Of a DNA stretch of 64,000 bases, positions 12,020 to 22,783 are shown one piece after another. The position numbers were made by a program, and so were the translations under genes. Location of the stretch: contig JAIXMR010000004.1 in the NCBI GenBank assembly GCA_025677835.1, forward strand, positions 434,001 to 498,000, written 5' to 3'. Under the pieces are notes generated by a model that was not told the DNA's origin, ran no database searches, and saw nothing but the letters and a program-made list of their open reading frames with translations. Origin of the DNA: Sporodiniella umbellata. Lineage: Eukaryota > Mucoromycota > Mucoromycetes > Mucorales > Rhizopodaceae. Each line of letters begins with the position of its first letter. Positions within the stretch are counted from its first letter, which is position 1.

Positions 12020-12250
12020 ATGATCAATTTAGTATGTGTAGTGATTGCGATAGTACTCTCCATGTTGATTGTAGCGTTTTATTTAAAAAGAAAGAAAGCA
12101 TGCGATACACAGGAGCCTGCTGCGAATTACGATCTAGTAAAGACAGCCACTTATTATCAATGGAATCGAAGCCGACCCAAAGAGGAAGAACAAGAAGAAT
12201 GGAAAAAGCGTCAAGAGACGGATTTAAAAAAATATGCTGCCATTGTGTAA
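12020..12250 (+). CDS. small single-pass membrane protein, unknown
   Basis: A 76-residue intronless frame. The N-terminal hydrophobic helix (about residues 3-21, LVCVVIAIVLSMLIVAFYL) is followed by positively charged KRKK, predicting a short lumenal or extracellular N-terminus and a cytosolic tail. The tail is charged, with an EEEQEEWKKRQ stretch. No family is recognised. ATG context and codon use are compatible with a real gene, and it sits alone between two minus-strand genes. Expression is not shown by the sequence. Confidence 0.5.
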   Translation: MINLVCVVIAIVLSMLIVAFYLKRKKACDTQEPAANYDLVKTATYYQWNRSRPKEEEQEEWKKRQETDLKKYAAIV

Positions 12251-12311
12251 TTCATAATAAATAGATACCACTTGTATACACAGTATAAAAAGATAGATAG
12301 GTTGGTATGTA

Positions 12312-12376
12312 GTGTGTATATGTGTGTGTATATGTGCGCGCGTGTGTGTGTGTGTGTGTGTATGTGGGTGTGTGCG
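12312..12376. repeat. imperfect (GT)n microsatellite
   Basis: A run of GT units with TA, CG and GG interruptions, followed by a short (GA)n at about 12400-12412. It lies in the 3' flank shared by the small membrane protein and the convergent bHLH gene. Confidence 0.9.
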
Positions 12377-12437
12377 TTTGGGTGTTTATATATACATAAG
12401 AGAGAGAGAGAGAAATCTATGGATCGTTTGAGAGGGG

Positions 12438-13336
12438 TTAAAAGAGAGAAAGAGAGGAAGAATGGACGGCTTTGGAGGAGGTATCTTGTAAAAAGGAAGA
12501 ATAAGGCAAAGGCAGGGATTGTTTCTGAGCGACTTGGTGCATATGTATTTGTTTTTGTAATAATAAAAGCTGCCTTTCTTGTGCTTTATGAGCCAAGAGA
12601 GCATTCCGAGTGCGCAGGGGAAGTTCTTGAAAGCTATTTTTATCCAATTTGTTTTGGGTCTCCAAGGTGTCACGGTGTTCCATCTTGACACGCAACTTGA
12701 GAGCGTCCACTTTCTCCTGAAGCGCCTTGTTTTTTTCTTCGGTACGACGGATGAGTTCAGCAGATTTGAACAGAATCGTACTTTTCGAATGGTTACTATT
12801 GACCAAGCCTGGGACGAGCTCTGTGAGTTCCTTGAACCCATTTCGAATCATGCTTCGACGTTTTTGCTCAGAGGAAATGTGATTGGCTCGTTTTTCATCC
12901 TCTGTCAGCAACTCCTTTGTAGACACACGGGCTTTTTTTGCTTTGGGCAATTCTTCTGCAGTGCGTTTCTGGGGTGGCGAAGTAGGTGTGGAAGGTGAGG
13001 TCGGGCGATGGCTGCTACTTTCGTCTGTCCAGGATGAGCCGCTGGTGCTTGCTTCATCGGTTAGGAAAGAATCCAAAAAGCTAGAAAATGACTTTTGCTC
13101 GTTTTCATCCAGTACATGACTGAACGTGTCCTTTTGTAAGAATAAGGGATTGATGATCACAGGCGTATCGTTTTCTGATAACCGTTCGGGTAACATGGGC
13201 TCCATAATGTACTCTACTCTTGTTTAATCTCTTTGCTTCCTCAGCTTATAATCCTACCTTCAAACGAAACAGGTTCATGTAAAGTGGCACCGCTCAGCCA
13301 GCTATTCTCTATGTCTAAAGGACTGCTCATGCTCAT
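12438..13336 (-). CDS. bHLH(-Zip) transcription factor
   Basis: A 284-residue protein. Exon 1 is 13336-13258 and exon 2 is 13213-12438; the junction creates a Glu codon and extends the frame upstream of the Met at 13205. The bHLH domain (about residues 135-195) has basic region KRANHISSEQKRR, in which His, Glu and Arg have the spacing used to contact CACGTG E-boxes. It continues into an amphipathic helix, a loop (NSNHSKST) and helix 2, then a leucine-containing coiled coil (EEKNKALQEKVDALKLRV) and a Gln/Leu-rich C-terminus. The Ser/Thr/Pro-rich N-terminus before it could be an activation region. This resembles fungal MAX/MLX-type factors; targets are unknown. Confidence 0.85.
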
Positions 13337-14855
13337 CAAGGGGCTTTGCGTGTATAAAAAAATAAAAAGGAAAAGAAGAAAATAAAAGAAAAAGGGAAAA
13401 TAAAAAGCTTCTTTCCCCACTTTATTTTCACAAGCTTTTGGTTTTCTCACATTTAAAGCAAACTTGGGTTGTACGAAACTGAACTTTATTTCGGTTCCAA
13501 TCACATGCATGTGAACATAACTTTTATTTCTATTTTTTTATATTGAAAAAAAAAAAAAAAAAAAAAAAATGGAATAAAAGAAAAAAAATTATTGGTTTAC
13601 GCCAGATGCTGTTCCAAAAAGAAAGAAAAAAAAGGGAAGGGGAGGGAAGGGAAGTGAAAAAAGCGCAGAAAGCTCAACGGTTCATTTGTTTTGAGCCATG
13701 ACGTATGATAGAATGATGATATACAAGTATTTGTGTGTGTGTGTGTGGGTGTGTAAATCATTACACCAGGTGGTAACAAGACGACAGTGGCAAACGACCG
13801 TTTTACAATTAAAAAGTCGGTTTTCTAAACCTAGTTGACGCTGTTGCCTTCTCTCTGAACGGATGTCTATCGATAGATCCACTCTGGATTCCGTTTGAAA
13901 TTGGCTATATTTTGATAGGATGTCTCTCTCCTAAGAGTTCGTTGCACGCTTTGGCTCAGAATAAGGCTCAAACTTGTTTGTTAGGCAAACAATGCAAACT
14001 GCTTTGATCAAGGCTAAAGAGCATGCTTGAAACAATACGCTTCTAAATCAAACTGGCACGGTGAACAAAACTAAAAGAGTCCTACTCATGTCCTACCTAT
14101 TTATACGGGATTCTTTTCATTGGCTTAAGTTTATTAGTACAACAAAGACTTTCTCTTTTTTTTTCTCTCTTGTTTTCTTTTTTTTAGTAGCATTTTCAGT
14201 GATAGCTTGTTTCTGGTGCGAATGTTATCATTTTCTTGTTCTTCCTGTCAAGTACTTGCGTACAAGTACGCCATTTGTTGATGTCTTTCTTGTTTCACTT
14301 GTTTTGGCTTCCTCTTACAAACTCCTCCTCTCATTTTACCCCACTGTAACACTTGTTCAAGTCGTACAAACATTGGACTCCATGTTCTGTAACAAAATAA
14401 TAATAACAAAGCCTAAACTCGTAATAGAAAGCAAAAAAACTTGTTGACTGACACAAACGCATATACGCACACGCACACATAGAGAGAGAGAGACAAAAAC
14501 CGAAATAGAAAAAATGTTACAGAAACAAGACATAGCCATTCTACCCTTTTGAAAAAAAAAAAAATGTTACACGATTTGGCTTTAAGCTTGTTTTATTTGG
14601 TGGGAAAAACCAGAATTGCCATGGAAACTAAAATTTTCATTTATCTAAAGGGGTACACAATCGGTTGATTAGATTATTGTCATTTCAGACTGAGAATGAT
14701 TATTATTAAAAAAAAGGAATCTTTACAAGCTCTTTTCTTTTTGTAACTCTTTATTTTATTTTATTTTTTTAAAAAAAAAACAAACTCTGGGACAATACAA
14801 AAGAAAGGAAGTGACTGAGTGTGGGAGAGAAGAGGGTATGAGAGAAAAAGTGGGC
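13337..14855. other. 1.5 kb gene-free interval upstream of bHLH gene
   Basis: Contains an A run at 13546-13569, a GT repeat at 13733-13752, a GA run at 14480-14493 and T/A runs near 14765-14780. An X-box-like palindrome with a CCATGG core lies at 14615-14628. A plus-strand frame at 14061-14447 is T-rich and hydrophobic by composition and is not supported. No gene is seen. Confidence 0.55.
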
Positions 14856-15940
14856 TTATTGACCAAGAGAACAAGTTTTGGTTTGAAGATCAAAAACTGT
14901 TTGCACAAGATATTTGTTATTGTTCAGCTCAATGTTATAACTTCCATTGGCATCCTGGGTAGTATTGCCAAATTGATAAGGAGCAGTACCTGGAGCTGAA
15001 CAGAGGTCACCTAGCTCAATTTGTTTTCCGTTGCTGTTTATAAACCAAGCATTCTTTCTGGGATCTGTCAAAATATCTTGAATTTCATGTGAAAAGATAG
15101 TAATAGCTGCATCCATAGCAGGCGAATGGTTAGGTGAAGCTTGTGCGTTCACAGGCGGTATACATCTATTGTATATGTAAATCAAGGTGCCATTCTATAT
15201 AAAAAAAAAAACTTACGCAGGGCAACTTCCAGGATACCCTATATACATGTATTGGAAATCATCGCTGTAGCTATTGTATCCACAGCTATTGACACAGAAA
15301 TCAGCATCTTTGACATCAGGTCCACCCATAATAATATATAAGCCGTTGCTATCTAAAGCGTTGACGGGTGAAAGATAGCCGGACTGAACAGCGCTTTGAA
15401 TAATTTGTTGATGAACAGCACGAGTCAAGTTGAGCGATTGACTGCCTGCATCATTAACAGCAGCTGCTAAATTAAGTGGCCCTGTTACTGATCTACCAGA
15501 GTTGTCCGAGTATTGAGTTACTGTTTATATATAGAAGGGAGTTCTGAGTCAACTGTTGTTTTACGAGATGCTATATATTCTTTTTTTTTTTTACGGGTTT
15601 TAAACCAAGGACTAGTTGAAATATGCTCAACAAAGTTCATAAAAAGAGCCTGTTCTTGCTGTAACTGAGGCGAGGTCCAGTTGCCATAAAATACAATATA
15701 CACTTTAAAACAAGCAAAAATAGTTTTAGTGTCTTTGTCTGCTTTTTGAAAGGGGAAAATGTGTATAAAAAAGGAGACATTACCGTTCACTTTATCGTGA
15801 AGAATGTTTCCGCCTTGATTAGTAAATGAGCCACCGTATTGGCTGATGGCGGAGGAATCTGTTGTTTCTGTCGTATTTTGAGAGACACTAAGTGAGGCAA
15901 GGAAAGTGAGCAAACTGCCTACAACAGTCAATAACTTCAT
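14856..15940 (-). CDS. EXORDIUM / phosphate-induced protein 1-like secreted protein
   Basis: A 292-residue protein from four exons (15940-15784, 15702-15595, 15520-15217, 15165-14856; all phases match). A signal peptide (about residues 1-20, MKLLTVVGSLLTFLASLSVS) leads to the PHI-1/EXORDIUM core: VYIVFYGNWTSPQ, then GLYIIMGG, DFCVNSCGYNSYS and YIGYPGSCPA, and further SHEIQDILTDPRKNAWF with GDLCSAPGTAPYQFG. These Cys and Gly positions match plant EXORDIUM proteins, which are extracellular and linked to growth and carbon status. Fungal members are poorly studied. It likely acts in the cell wall or outside the cell. The first intron is about 80 nt, and the donor of the second intron is followed by 10 A. 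Confidence 0.88.
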
Positions 15941-17411
15941 GTTGTAAAACTGAAAAAAAAAAAAAAAAGAAGACTAAAATAAAAATAATAATAATAAAAA
16001 AAAACAGCCAATATGGACAGTAAACTCTTGGAGTTTAAAAATATAATTTTAACTAGTCACCTTATTGGATACCTTTTAATTGTGAGCTTGAAAAACAAAA
16101 ACCGGATGTAGCACAGCAAGTACCAAGCAGTTGATGACATCGACTCTCCTATTTTCTGTTGTGGGCAGTAAAATAAGCACTGTCCTACAAAATGAATCTG
16201 TGTTTATTTTTCTTTAGCATTTTTTTTTTACTCCTTGTTTTGACCTGTCACCAAAACACTGTTTTTTTTTTTTTTTAAAAAAAAAAGAAATAGGACACCT
16301 TCTAGTTAAACTATATAAAACAATAGTAAAAAAAAAAAAAAAAAAAAGAGGGCAGGGGGGCCTTCTGTACAGCGAGTTGTCGTGAATATATATACTTTGG
16401 TGCGTTTAGCGAGTTTATGTAATTCATTTGTTTGGTTGCAAGTAATAGTAGCGTGCATTCTAGAAATAAATTGGAAAATCAAATAATACGAAACGAAAAC
16501 GCAGTTCTCCCTGAGTTTTCATTTTGGGATTATTTGTTTTTTTTTTTTTTTTTTTTTGTGTGTATTGCAGATTAGGCCATATTCTGCTCAAAAATACCTT
16601 CTTTTGTTTATGAGTTTAATTCTGTTATTGGGTGGTAAAAAAAAAAAAAGGGTGTAGGCTAAGAGTAAAAAAATAAGGAATTAAAAGCTTTCTGTCGCGT
16701 GTGTTTGTCAGATCAGGTGACACAAGCCGCGCGCCCGTCAACACAATAGTAAAAATAAATAAATAAACAAATAGCGGCAAACAGTAATTATACAGGCAAA
16801 CGATAAAGTTAATTATTACAATGACAGTAAATATTATAATTGCAATCAATAAAAAACACAGACATGAAAAAAAGTTAGATTTAAAGATACGAAAGAGAGA
16901 GAACGTCTCAGGGGAAGTTGATAAAAGGACTGTGACATGGTTTGGCAGAATAAGGGTGAAGGGGTAAAAGGCTTCACAAAAAAAACTTTTTTTTTTTTTT
17001 TTTTTTTTGGAATACCTCCTTAAAAGCTATCAAAGCAAAAACAAAAAGAATAATAGGCGAGCTCTTTTATCTATTTTTCATTCTCTTTCCTCACTTATCT
17101 CCCCTCCTCCTTCTCCCCCTCTCTTTTTTTCTCTCTCTTTATTTTTGACGTTTTTGTGATAGAATCAGAAAAAGCATCTTCTTTTGTCACAAGAATTAAT
17201 TTGGCTAGATATTCCTCCCCCTTTTTATTTTCTTTTGTTCCTGATTCCCCTCTCTTTTTATATATATAAAAAAAAACGTATAAATACAAACATATATACG
17301 CAAACATATAAACTCTTGACGTTTATCAGTATTTTGTGAATAATAAAACCGAAAAGATAACAATAACCGACAGAGCAAATCTACATTTATCTTTTTCTTC
17401 TGTCAATCACT
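15941..17411. other. divergent promoter region, gene-free
   Basis: About 1.5 kb between the minus-strand EXORDIUM-like gene and the plus-strand gene at 17412. T or A runs are at 15951-15968, 16261-16276, 16329-16347, 16539-16557 and 16988-17008, with a CT-rich tract at 17096-17140. No coding exon is supported. Confidence 0.55.
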
Positions 17412-19049
17412 ATGGTGGCAACACAGGAACCTGAACTCTCTCGACCAAAACCCAGACCTAACACACGTCGAACAAACGACCGGGAGCCTACGCGATCTCC
17501 AGCAAGAACGCCATATCCATCTACAGCTAGTCGACGTCGACCACCCACGGCCGCCAAACGTCTATCCATTGCGGATCGTTTCATGTCACCTGGGTTTCAA
17601 GCCGAACGGGAATCTTCCGTCGAATTTCCGTCCGTCGCCAGCCGCGCCACCGCTCGTTATTCAATTGCAGATCGTTTCATGACCTCAGAAAGCTCCAATC
17701 CTTCTTCGGTCAGTACTGCGGCCACGACTATCGGTCGTGTTAGACCTTGTCTGCCTGAGAAACTATTGGTGCGAACAAGGATTGCTGATACTTTTATGAA
17801 ATCTTCTAGCTTGGTTAACGAGCTATCAGATGAAGAATCTGTTTACCAACAAGAAGAAACGCCACAAACGTTGGTGTATCAAGAGGACAGCTCAATTGAT
17901 ATCCATCAGGAAAAAGGTAAGTTTCATTTCGGGTTGGGAGTCTTCTTGTATCTTTTTTTCTTAAAAAAAAGAGGGAGAAATAGAAAGAAAGAAAAAAAAG
18001 AGAGAGAGAGGGAGAAAGACTCACTCACTTTCTTACTATCTAAAGCTTATTCGATAGATTTAGAAACAACCGCATTTTCAATGGACGACCCCATGAAACT
18101 TCAATTGGAACCTCTATCGGACATGAGTCTTGTCTTTGATGTACAGACCGTCCAGAAACCATGGGAGAGTGGCACATGGGTTCCACCCTCTGAAGCCGCC
18201 CCTTCGATCTATTCGGGGGAAGATTTCATCGGAACAAGGCCGGACCATTCCATCCTGTCAAGCGAGACATTATCAGCGCATGAAGAATTTACAAAGAAAG
18301 ACCTCGAGGCCGCGCCTTGGACCGATCCACGACCGGTACGTACTTTAGCACCCAAACAACCCTCTGGATTTCATCTGGGCTGCTGTTTTATCAGCTGTAG
18401 AGCAAAAACGCAAGACACAAAAGAAAGAAAGAAACGTCTGTGCGGCCGAAGATTTTGGGTCATTGGCGTGTTTCTTCTCGTGTTGGCACTAAGTATTGTG
18501 ATCTATCTCGTTTGGCCCATGACACCTCTGATGCGTATCGAAGGGGCCAAGCTAGTTTCGCCAGTCAAAATCACACAAACCACACAGGGCATGATGGTCG
18601 GCAATGTGGCCTTTGATAGTGACTGGCTGGTCAATGTCACCGTAGACAACCGTAGAAACCGTGTGCCTACCCGTCTTAGTCAAGTCCAAGTCGTTGCCAA
18701 AGACGCCTTGACTGGCTTGGTCATCGGTAAGCGAATCCAAGACGCACAAGATTCTGAATCCACATTACTACCCCCTCAAGCCATATCCACCCTACAGTTA
18801 CCCATTCATATCGATTATCAGGCCCGTGATAGTCTGGATACTACCTTTTTGGATCTCGTCAGCGCATGCTCCCCTCAACACCCCCTCAATGTCAACAGCC
18901 CATCCCTTCCTGCAGGGCAACGCGCTGCACTCCCTTTACAGTTCTGGATCACCATTCATTTCTATGGTCTCGGTTGGACAGGCTATAAATCTACCATTAT
19001 TGCCACACCCGCCACAGGTGGTTTTGTTTGTCCTCAAGATTCATCTTGA
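17412..19049 (+). CDS. single-pass membrane protein with triplicated IADRFM-type motif
   Basis: The preferred model has exons 17412-17916 and 18046-19049 (502 residues). The 129-nt intron has GTAAGT..AG ends, but its length is a multiple of three and it has no in-frame stop, so retention would give 545 residues. The disordered N-terminus carries three copies of a short motif (LSIADRFMS, YSIADRFMT, TRIADTFMK). After an acidic linker, a basic stretch (KERKKRLCGRR) precedes a transmembrane helix near residues 305-325 (FWVIGVFLLVLALSIVIYLVW). The C-terminal 170 residues read like a beta-rich LEA2/Tag1-type domain, predicted outside the cytosol. Function is unknown; the repeats may bind a cytosolic partner. 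Confidence 0.8.
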   Translation: MVATQEPELSRPKPRPNTRRTNDREPTRSPARTPYPSTASRRRPPTAAKRLSIADRFMSPGFQAERESSVEFPSVASRATARYSIADRFMTSESSNPSSVSTAATTIGRVRPCLPEKLLVRTRIADTFMKSSSLVNELSDEESVYQQEETPQTLVYQEDSSIDIHQEKGKFHFGLGVFLYLFFLKKRGRNRKKEKKEREREKDSLTFLLSKAYSIDLETTAFSMDDPMKLQLEPLSDMSLVFDVQTVQKPWESGTWVPPSEAAPSIYSGEDFIGTRPDHSILSSETLSAHEEFTKKDLEAAPWTDPRPVRTLAPKQPSGFHLGCCFISCRAKTQDTKERKKRLCGRRFWVIGVFLLVLALSIVIYLVWPMTPLMRIEGAKLVSPVKITQTTQGMMVGNVAFDSDWLVNVTVDNRRNRVPTRLSQVQVVAKDALTGLVIGKRIQDAQDSESTLLPPQAISTLQLPIHIDYQARDSLDTTFLDLVSACSPQHPLNVNSPSLPAGQRAALPLQFWITIHFYGLGWTGYKSTIIATPATGGFVCPQDSS

Positions 19050-19331
19050 CCCAAAAAAAAAAAAAATACAGTATCTTACAAGTATATATTCCTCTTATTC
19101 TCCTTTTTCTTTCCCCAACTTCCCTTGATATTAGATATTAATATATGTTTGATGAAAATAATAAATAAATAAATACACTTTCAAAACTCTTTTTTTTTTT
19201 TGTCTTTTTTATGTCTCTCTACATTAAAAGAAGAAAATGAAATGAGAGAGAGAGATAGAGATAGAGAGAGAGTTAATAAATAAATTAAAAAAAAAAAAGA
19301 GGAGAAAAAGGGGAAATTATGGTCAAGACAA

Positions 19332-21402
19332 TTATCGTCTGTGCTGTTCATAATTCTTGAGTTTTCGTTCAAAATATTCCTTGAGACCCAACAAAGAAGC
19401 GCGGTTTAATCTGTCGTCGATAGCGCTATCCAGTGAGATGTGATTATTGACACGTATAAGGAATTCTATTGCACTGAAAATGCTTGTACAGTAGGGAAAG
19501 ATACTATCTTCATCAATTTTGCCTTCAATAAAACTTTGAAGACCTCCACTGACCCAACTGGGTCCAGTGCGTACACGGGGTAAATAAGTATCCCATTCAA
19601 CATCCTCTCGAATGAATTCGGCCACCGAGTCAATCACAGGGAAAGCTACTTCGGGAGCCATAATATGAGTAGCCATTAAATCCAAAATCTCTTCAAATCG
19701 CTGTTTGTACTGTGGAACACTGAAAAGAGCCGCTGTCAAGGGAAGGTCAATCATTCTCCCATATTTTGCATAGTTTCCTGTAGTTAGATGATCCATATCA
19801 AAAGGTCCGCTACCAAATGTATAATCAAAATCCCAAGGAATAAACACATAACGTGAGTAATAAGGGTCAAAGTAAAGATAGAAGTTGTTGGTGTTTTGTG
19901 TGTAACCATCACTGAATCCAAGGAAAAACTCAATGGCCATACTATATATATATATATTGTTATCAGTCCTCCGTATCTCCCCCTTCCTCTCTGCATTTTT
20001 TTTTTTTTTTACTTTGCTAAAAAGCCATCCACATCCAACATGGTTTCCCAATCTGGTTCATCCCATACAGTATCTGTAGCTAGACGACGGGAAGAAATAG
20101 ACATTTGGTTTTTAGCTTTAATAAAGGACATGAGGTCTATCAAGCTTTCAAATGACTCTGGTCCTGATTTAGGCTTCTCTGCAATTTTATAAGGACCGGC
20201 TTCGTAGAAAGCAAGGCTATTTCCTCTGAAAGAAAGATCGGCTCGATCATCGTTTGTCTTGCCTCCATGGCCTTCATAAAGAATACCATTCAAATAAGGC
20301 TGGGTACGGTCCCGGTTAAACTCTCTCTCTAGCCAGGTGTCATCGTATTTTTCCATCAGAGCGTAAAGACCGATTGGCTGCTCATTAAAGAACAGCCTAC
20401 ATGTAAAAAGTATAAGACTTGTGTGCATAAAGCTATATGCTTACCTAACAAAAGAAACCCGCGTAGAAGGTTGGTTCATAGCTCGAATGATATCCCCAGT
20501 TAAATACTCTCTTAGGTAGCTTGGATCGTTAGAAAGCGCACGTAATTTAATATTTCTAAAGCCATTCAAATCAAAGCCGTTTTTGGGGATCTTGACTTTA
20601 TAAGGAAGCTTGTTAAAGTATCTGGAGGTACGACCACTCACACCGAATTTGCAGTTTGGAAAGTGTTTGACCGAAGTAGCGCTTTTTTTTTGGTAGATAA
20701 ATCAATTGGCTGGTTTTTTTTTTTTTTTTTTTTTTTTTTGTAGAACTATTGTTTTACCTAATATGGGTTACATTCACATTGATATCCACACTATCCAAAA
20801 AGTGATCATGTATATTTTTAAAGTCTGTTTCTGCAGCTACAATATGAACTGTAGCTATTTCGCCTCTAGGATGCAAATCGTTATCCTCTGCTCTGTTGTA
20901 ATTGTGCGATAAACCTGGCACTGTTTCGAAACCCAACACTTCTTTAGCATTCCAGTTTCGACCATAAAATTCATTAAAAGTCCACCGCTGGAGAGCTGGG
21001 TATCTTTCAAAGGGTTCTCTATCAACAATCTCTGATGAATCCTTTCTCAATTTAACATAGTAATAAGGCTGGTCACCCGGTGCTTTAGCTTGCCAGACAA
21101 TATTGCTTTTGCCTGAAGGGCTCATAAAATAAAGCTCATCGCCAACAACAACGCCTGCATCTGTACCAGGGAAGTTCATGATAACACTATACAAAGTTTG
21201 TGCTGATACCCGTTTCCAAAAACTTGATAGCAGTAATGCTATTTAGTAGAATAGTCGATAACATATGCATGTAAAACGTTATAAGAATACGACAAATTAA
21301 CCCATAAAAAAAAAGACGCGTTTTTGTTATATTTTCTTGAAAAAAATACTTGCCCAGAAATAAATGCAGTAGTGGTAGCCTACCACTGACTTTTAGAATC
21401 AT
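19332..21402 (-). CDS. CotH-family protein (spore-coat-like kinase homologue)
   Basis: A 582-residue protein from six exons: 21402-21350, 21222-20758, 20681-20445, 20396-20013 and 19941-19332 carry the frame, with the first giving a hydrophobic N-terminus (ILKVSGRLPLLHLFLG) likely to be a signal sequence; that is five coding exons in all. CotH hallmarks are FRNIKLRALSNDPSYLREYL, the IIRAMNQPSTRVSFVRLFFNEQPIG core, a Gly/Asn-rich loop, and FYLYFDPYYSRYVFIPWDFDYTFG. In Mucorales, CotH proteins are abundant on the cell surface and some bind host receptors, while bacterial CotH is an atypical protein kinase. No C-terminal GPI-anchor signal is visible (it ends EYFERKLKNYEQHRR), so it may be secreted rather than anchored. 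The exact 5' end is the least certain part. Confidence 0.85.
20714..20739. repeat. T26 homopolymer in CotH intron
   Basis: Twenty-six T (A on the coding strand) lie within the second intron of the CotH-like gene. The acceptor of the same intron is again preceded by an A9 run on the coding strand. Confidence 0.9.
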
Positions 21403-21883
21403 TGTTTAAAACCAAAAGCACACAAGAGTAAAGAAAAAACAGAAAGAGAAAAAAAAAAGAATGAGTTTGTTTTACAACTCTTTCTTTCTGCTTTTTTTTT
21501 TTTTTTTTTTTTGGTCAAAAAGACAAAAGGGAATGAGAGCATATATATCATATCTGTTTATACATTCTTCACAAACTCAAGCCTGACTTAGCCTACAGCT
21601 TACAGATTTCTGCATTGAGAAAAACAACAAAATTATTGTTTTTTTTTTCTTTTTTTCGGTTTTGAACTGAATTATAATAAACAATTGTTTGTATCTCTTG
21701 AACAAATATATATCTGCACGTGCGTATCTTTGAGTAGTCTACTTCATCCCTCTCAATTTACTGTATAAGACATAGCAAGTTTTAGTTCAAGTTTAAACTG
21801 CTTCATGGATTATCCAAACACTCACTCTTAAAAGAGAAAAAAATAAATAAAATAAAAATATCTGATTTTTATACAACACTTGC
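21403..21883. other. short intergenic gap between two minus-strand genes
   Basis: Holds T runs at 21491-21512 and 21639-21656 and AT-rich sequence. It presumably contains the CotH-like promoter and the ARL5 3' UTR. Nothing else is seen. Confidence 0.6.
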
Positions 21884-22783
21884 TCACGAACTGCTAAGTT
21901 GATGCACAATCCAGTCCAGACCCTCATATAGTCTATAGTAATGAGTATTAGATCGCTTTGTTATTTAAGCCCTTTTGGTTTGTTTGTTCATATACCCTTC
22001 CCCTGATAAAGCAGAACAGGCCTAAGAAAAAGTAAATAAATTGTATACATGCGTATTTCGTATCTACCTGTATATGCCATTGTCTATCTTTTAGCTTGGT
22101 TAAACCCAGAACCTCTGAAATTTTTGCGGCGCCTAAAGCTCCTTTTACATCCTGTTTATTTGCAAACACAAGAAGACTAGAGTTTTGTAGTTGCTGCTCG
22201 TCAGAAAAAAAGTAAAAAGAAATGAGTTTTTAGATTTAAGACAGTTTGACTATTTACTTCGCTCTCCATCATCTGGTGTAGCTCCTGTTCAGCCAAATGA
22301 AGTCGGTTTAGATCTGTACTGTCAATAACCATAATAACGGCCTATACGTCAATCTGTCTTTCATAAGTATCATTCCCAATATGTATATATATATACTGCT
22401 TTATTTATGACCTGTGTGTCCACATAGTAGGTTTTCCATGTGCTTCTTAAAGACTCTTGTCCTCCAATATCCTTTATATTTACAAATATCAACATACGCC
22501 GAAAGATTTTTTTTCTTTCTGAATACTGACCCACATTAGAAATTTGAGGTTTTTGTATTCTACTTCTTCAACATTACTTCCAATGGTAGGTGTTGTTGTT
22601 ACTACTTGGTTCATCAAACTAAGCATGTTAGCATTGTGTTCTTTCTTTTTAATAAGAAAAAAAAGCAACCTACAGCTTATACAATATTGTTGTTTTGCCT
22701 GCATTGTCTAAACCTACAATAATAAGCTTGACAGGGGTTTTAGAAAATAAACGATTCCACAAATTGCTAAACACAACTCCCAT
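21884..22783 (-). CDS. ARL5: ARL5-type small GTPase
   Basis: A 181-residue Arf-like GTPase from seven exons (22783-22674, 22618-22531, 22471-22412, 22341-22258, 22196-22068, 22021-21996, 21932-21884). All G boxes are present: GLDNAGKT (G1), [10 protein letters not shown] with the switch Thr (G2), WDIGGQES (G3), NKQD (G4) and CSAL (G5). Gly2 follows the start Met and fits N-myristoylation. The SNVEE switch and [13 protein letters not shown] tail separate ARL5 from ARF1 and ARL1. ARL5 acts at the trans-Golgi in tethering of endosome-derived vesicles. A 26-nt penultimate exon encodes ACSALSGEG. Length matches the family exactly. Confidence 0.95.

Noticed and set aside
12272..12688. 138-codon plus-strand frame
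   Set aside because: Its N-terminal part is the GT/GA microsatellite and the rest is antisense to the bHLH gene.
14061..14447. Plus-strand 128-codon hydrophobic frame
   Set aside because: T-rich composition alone gives Phe/Leu/Val/Ser runs; no family, no splice logic, no conserved motif.
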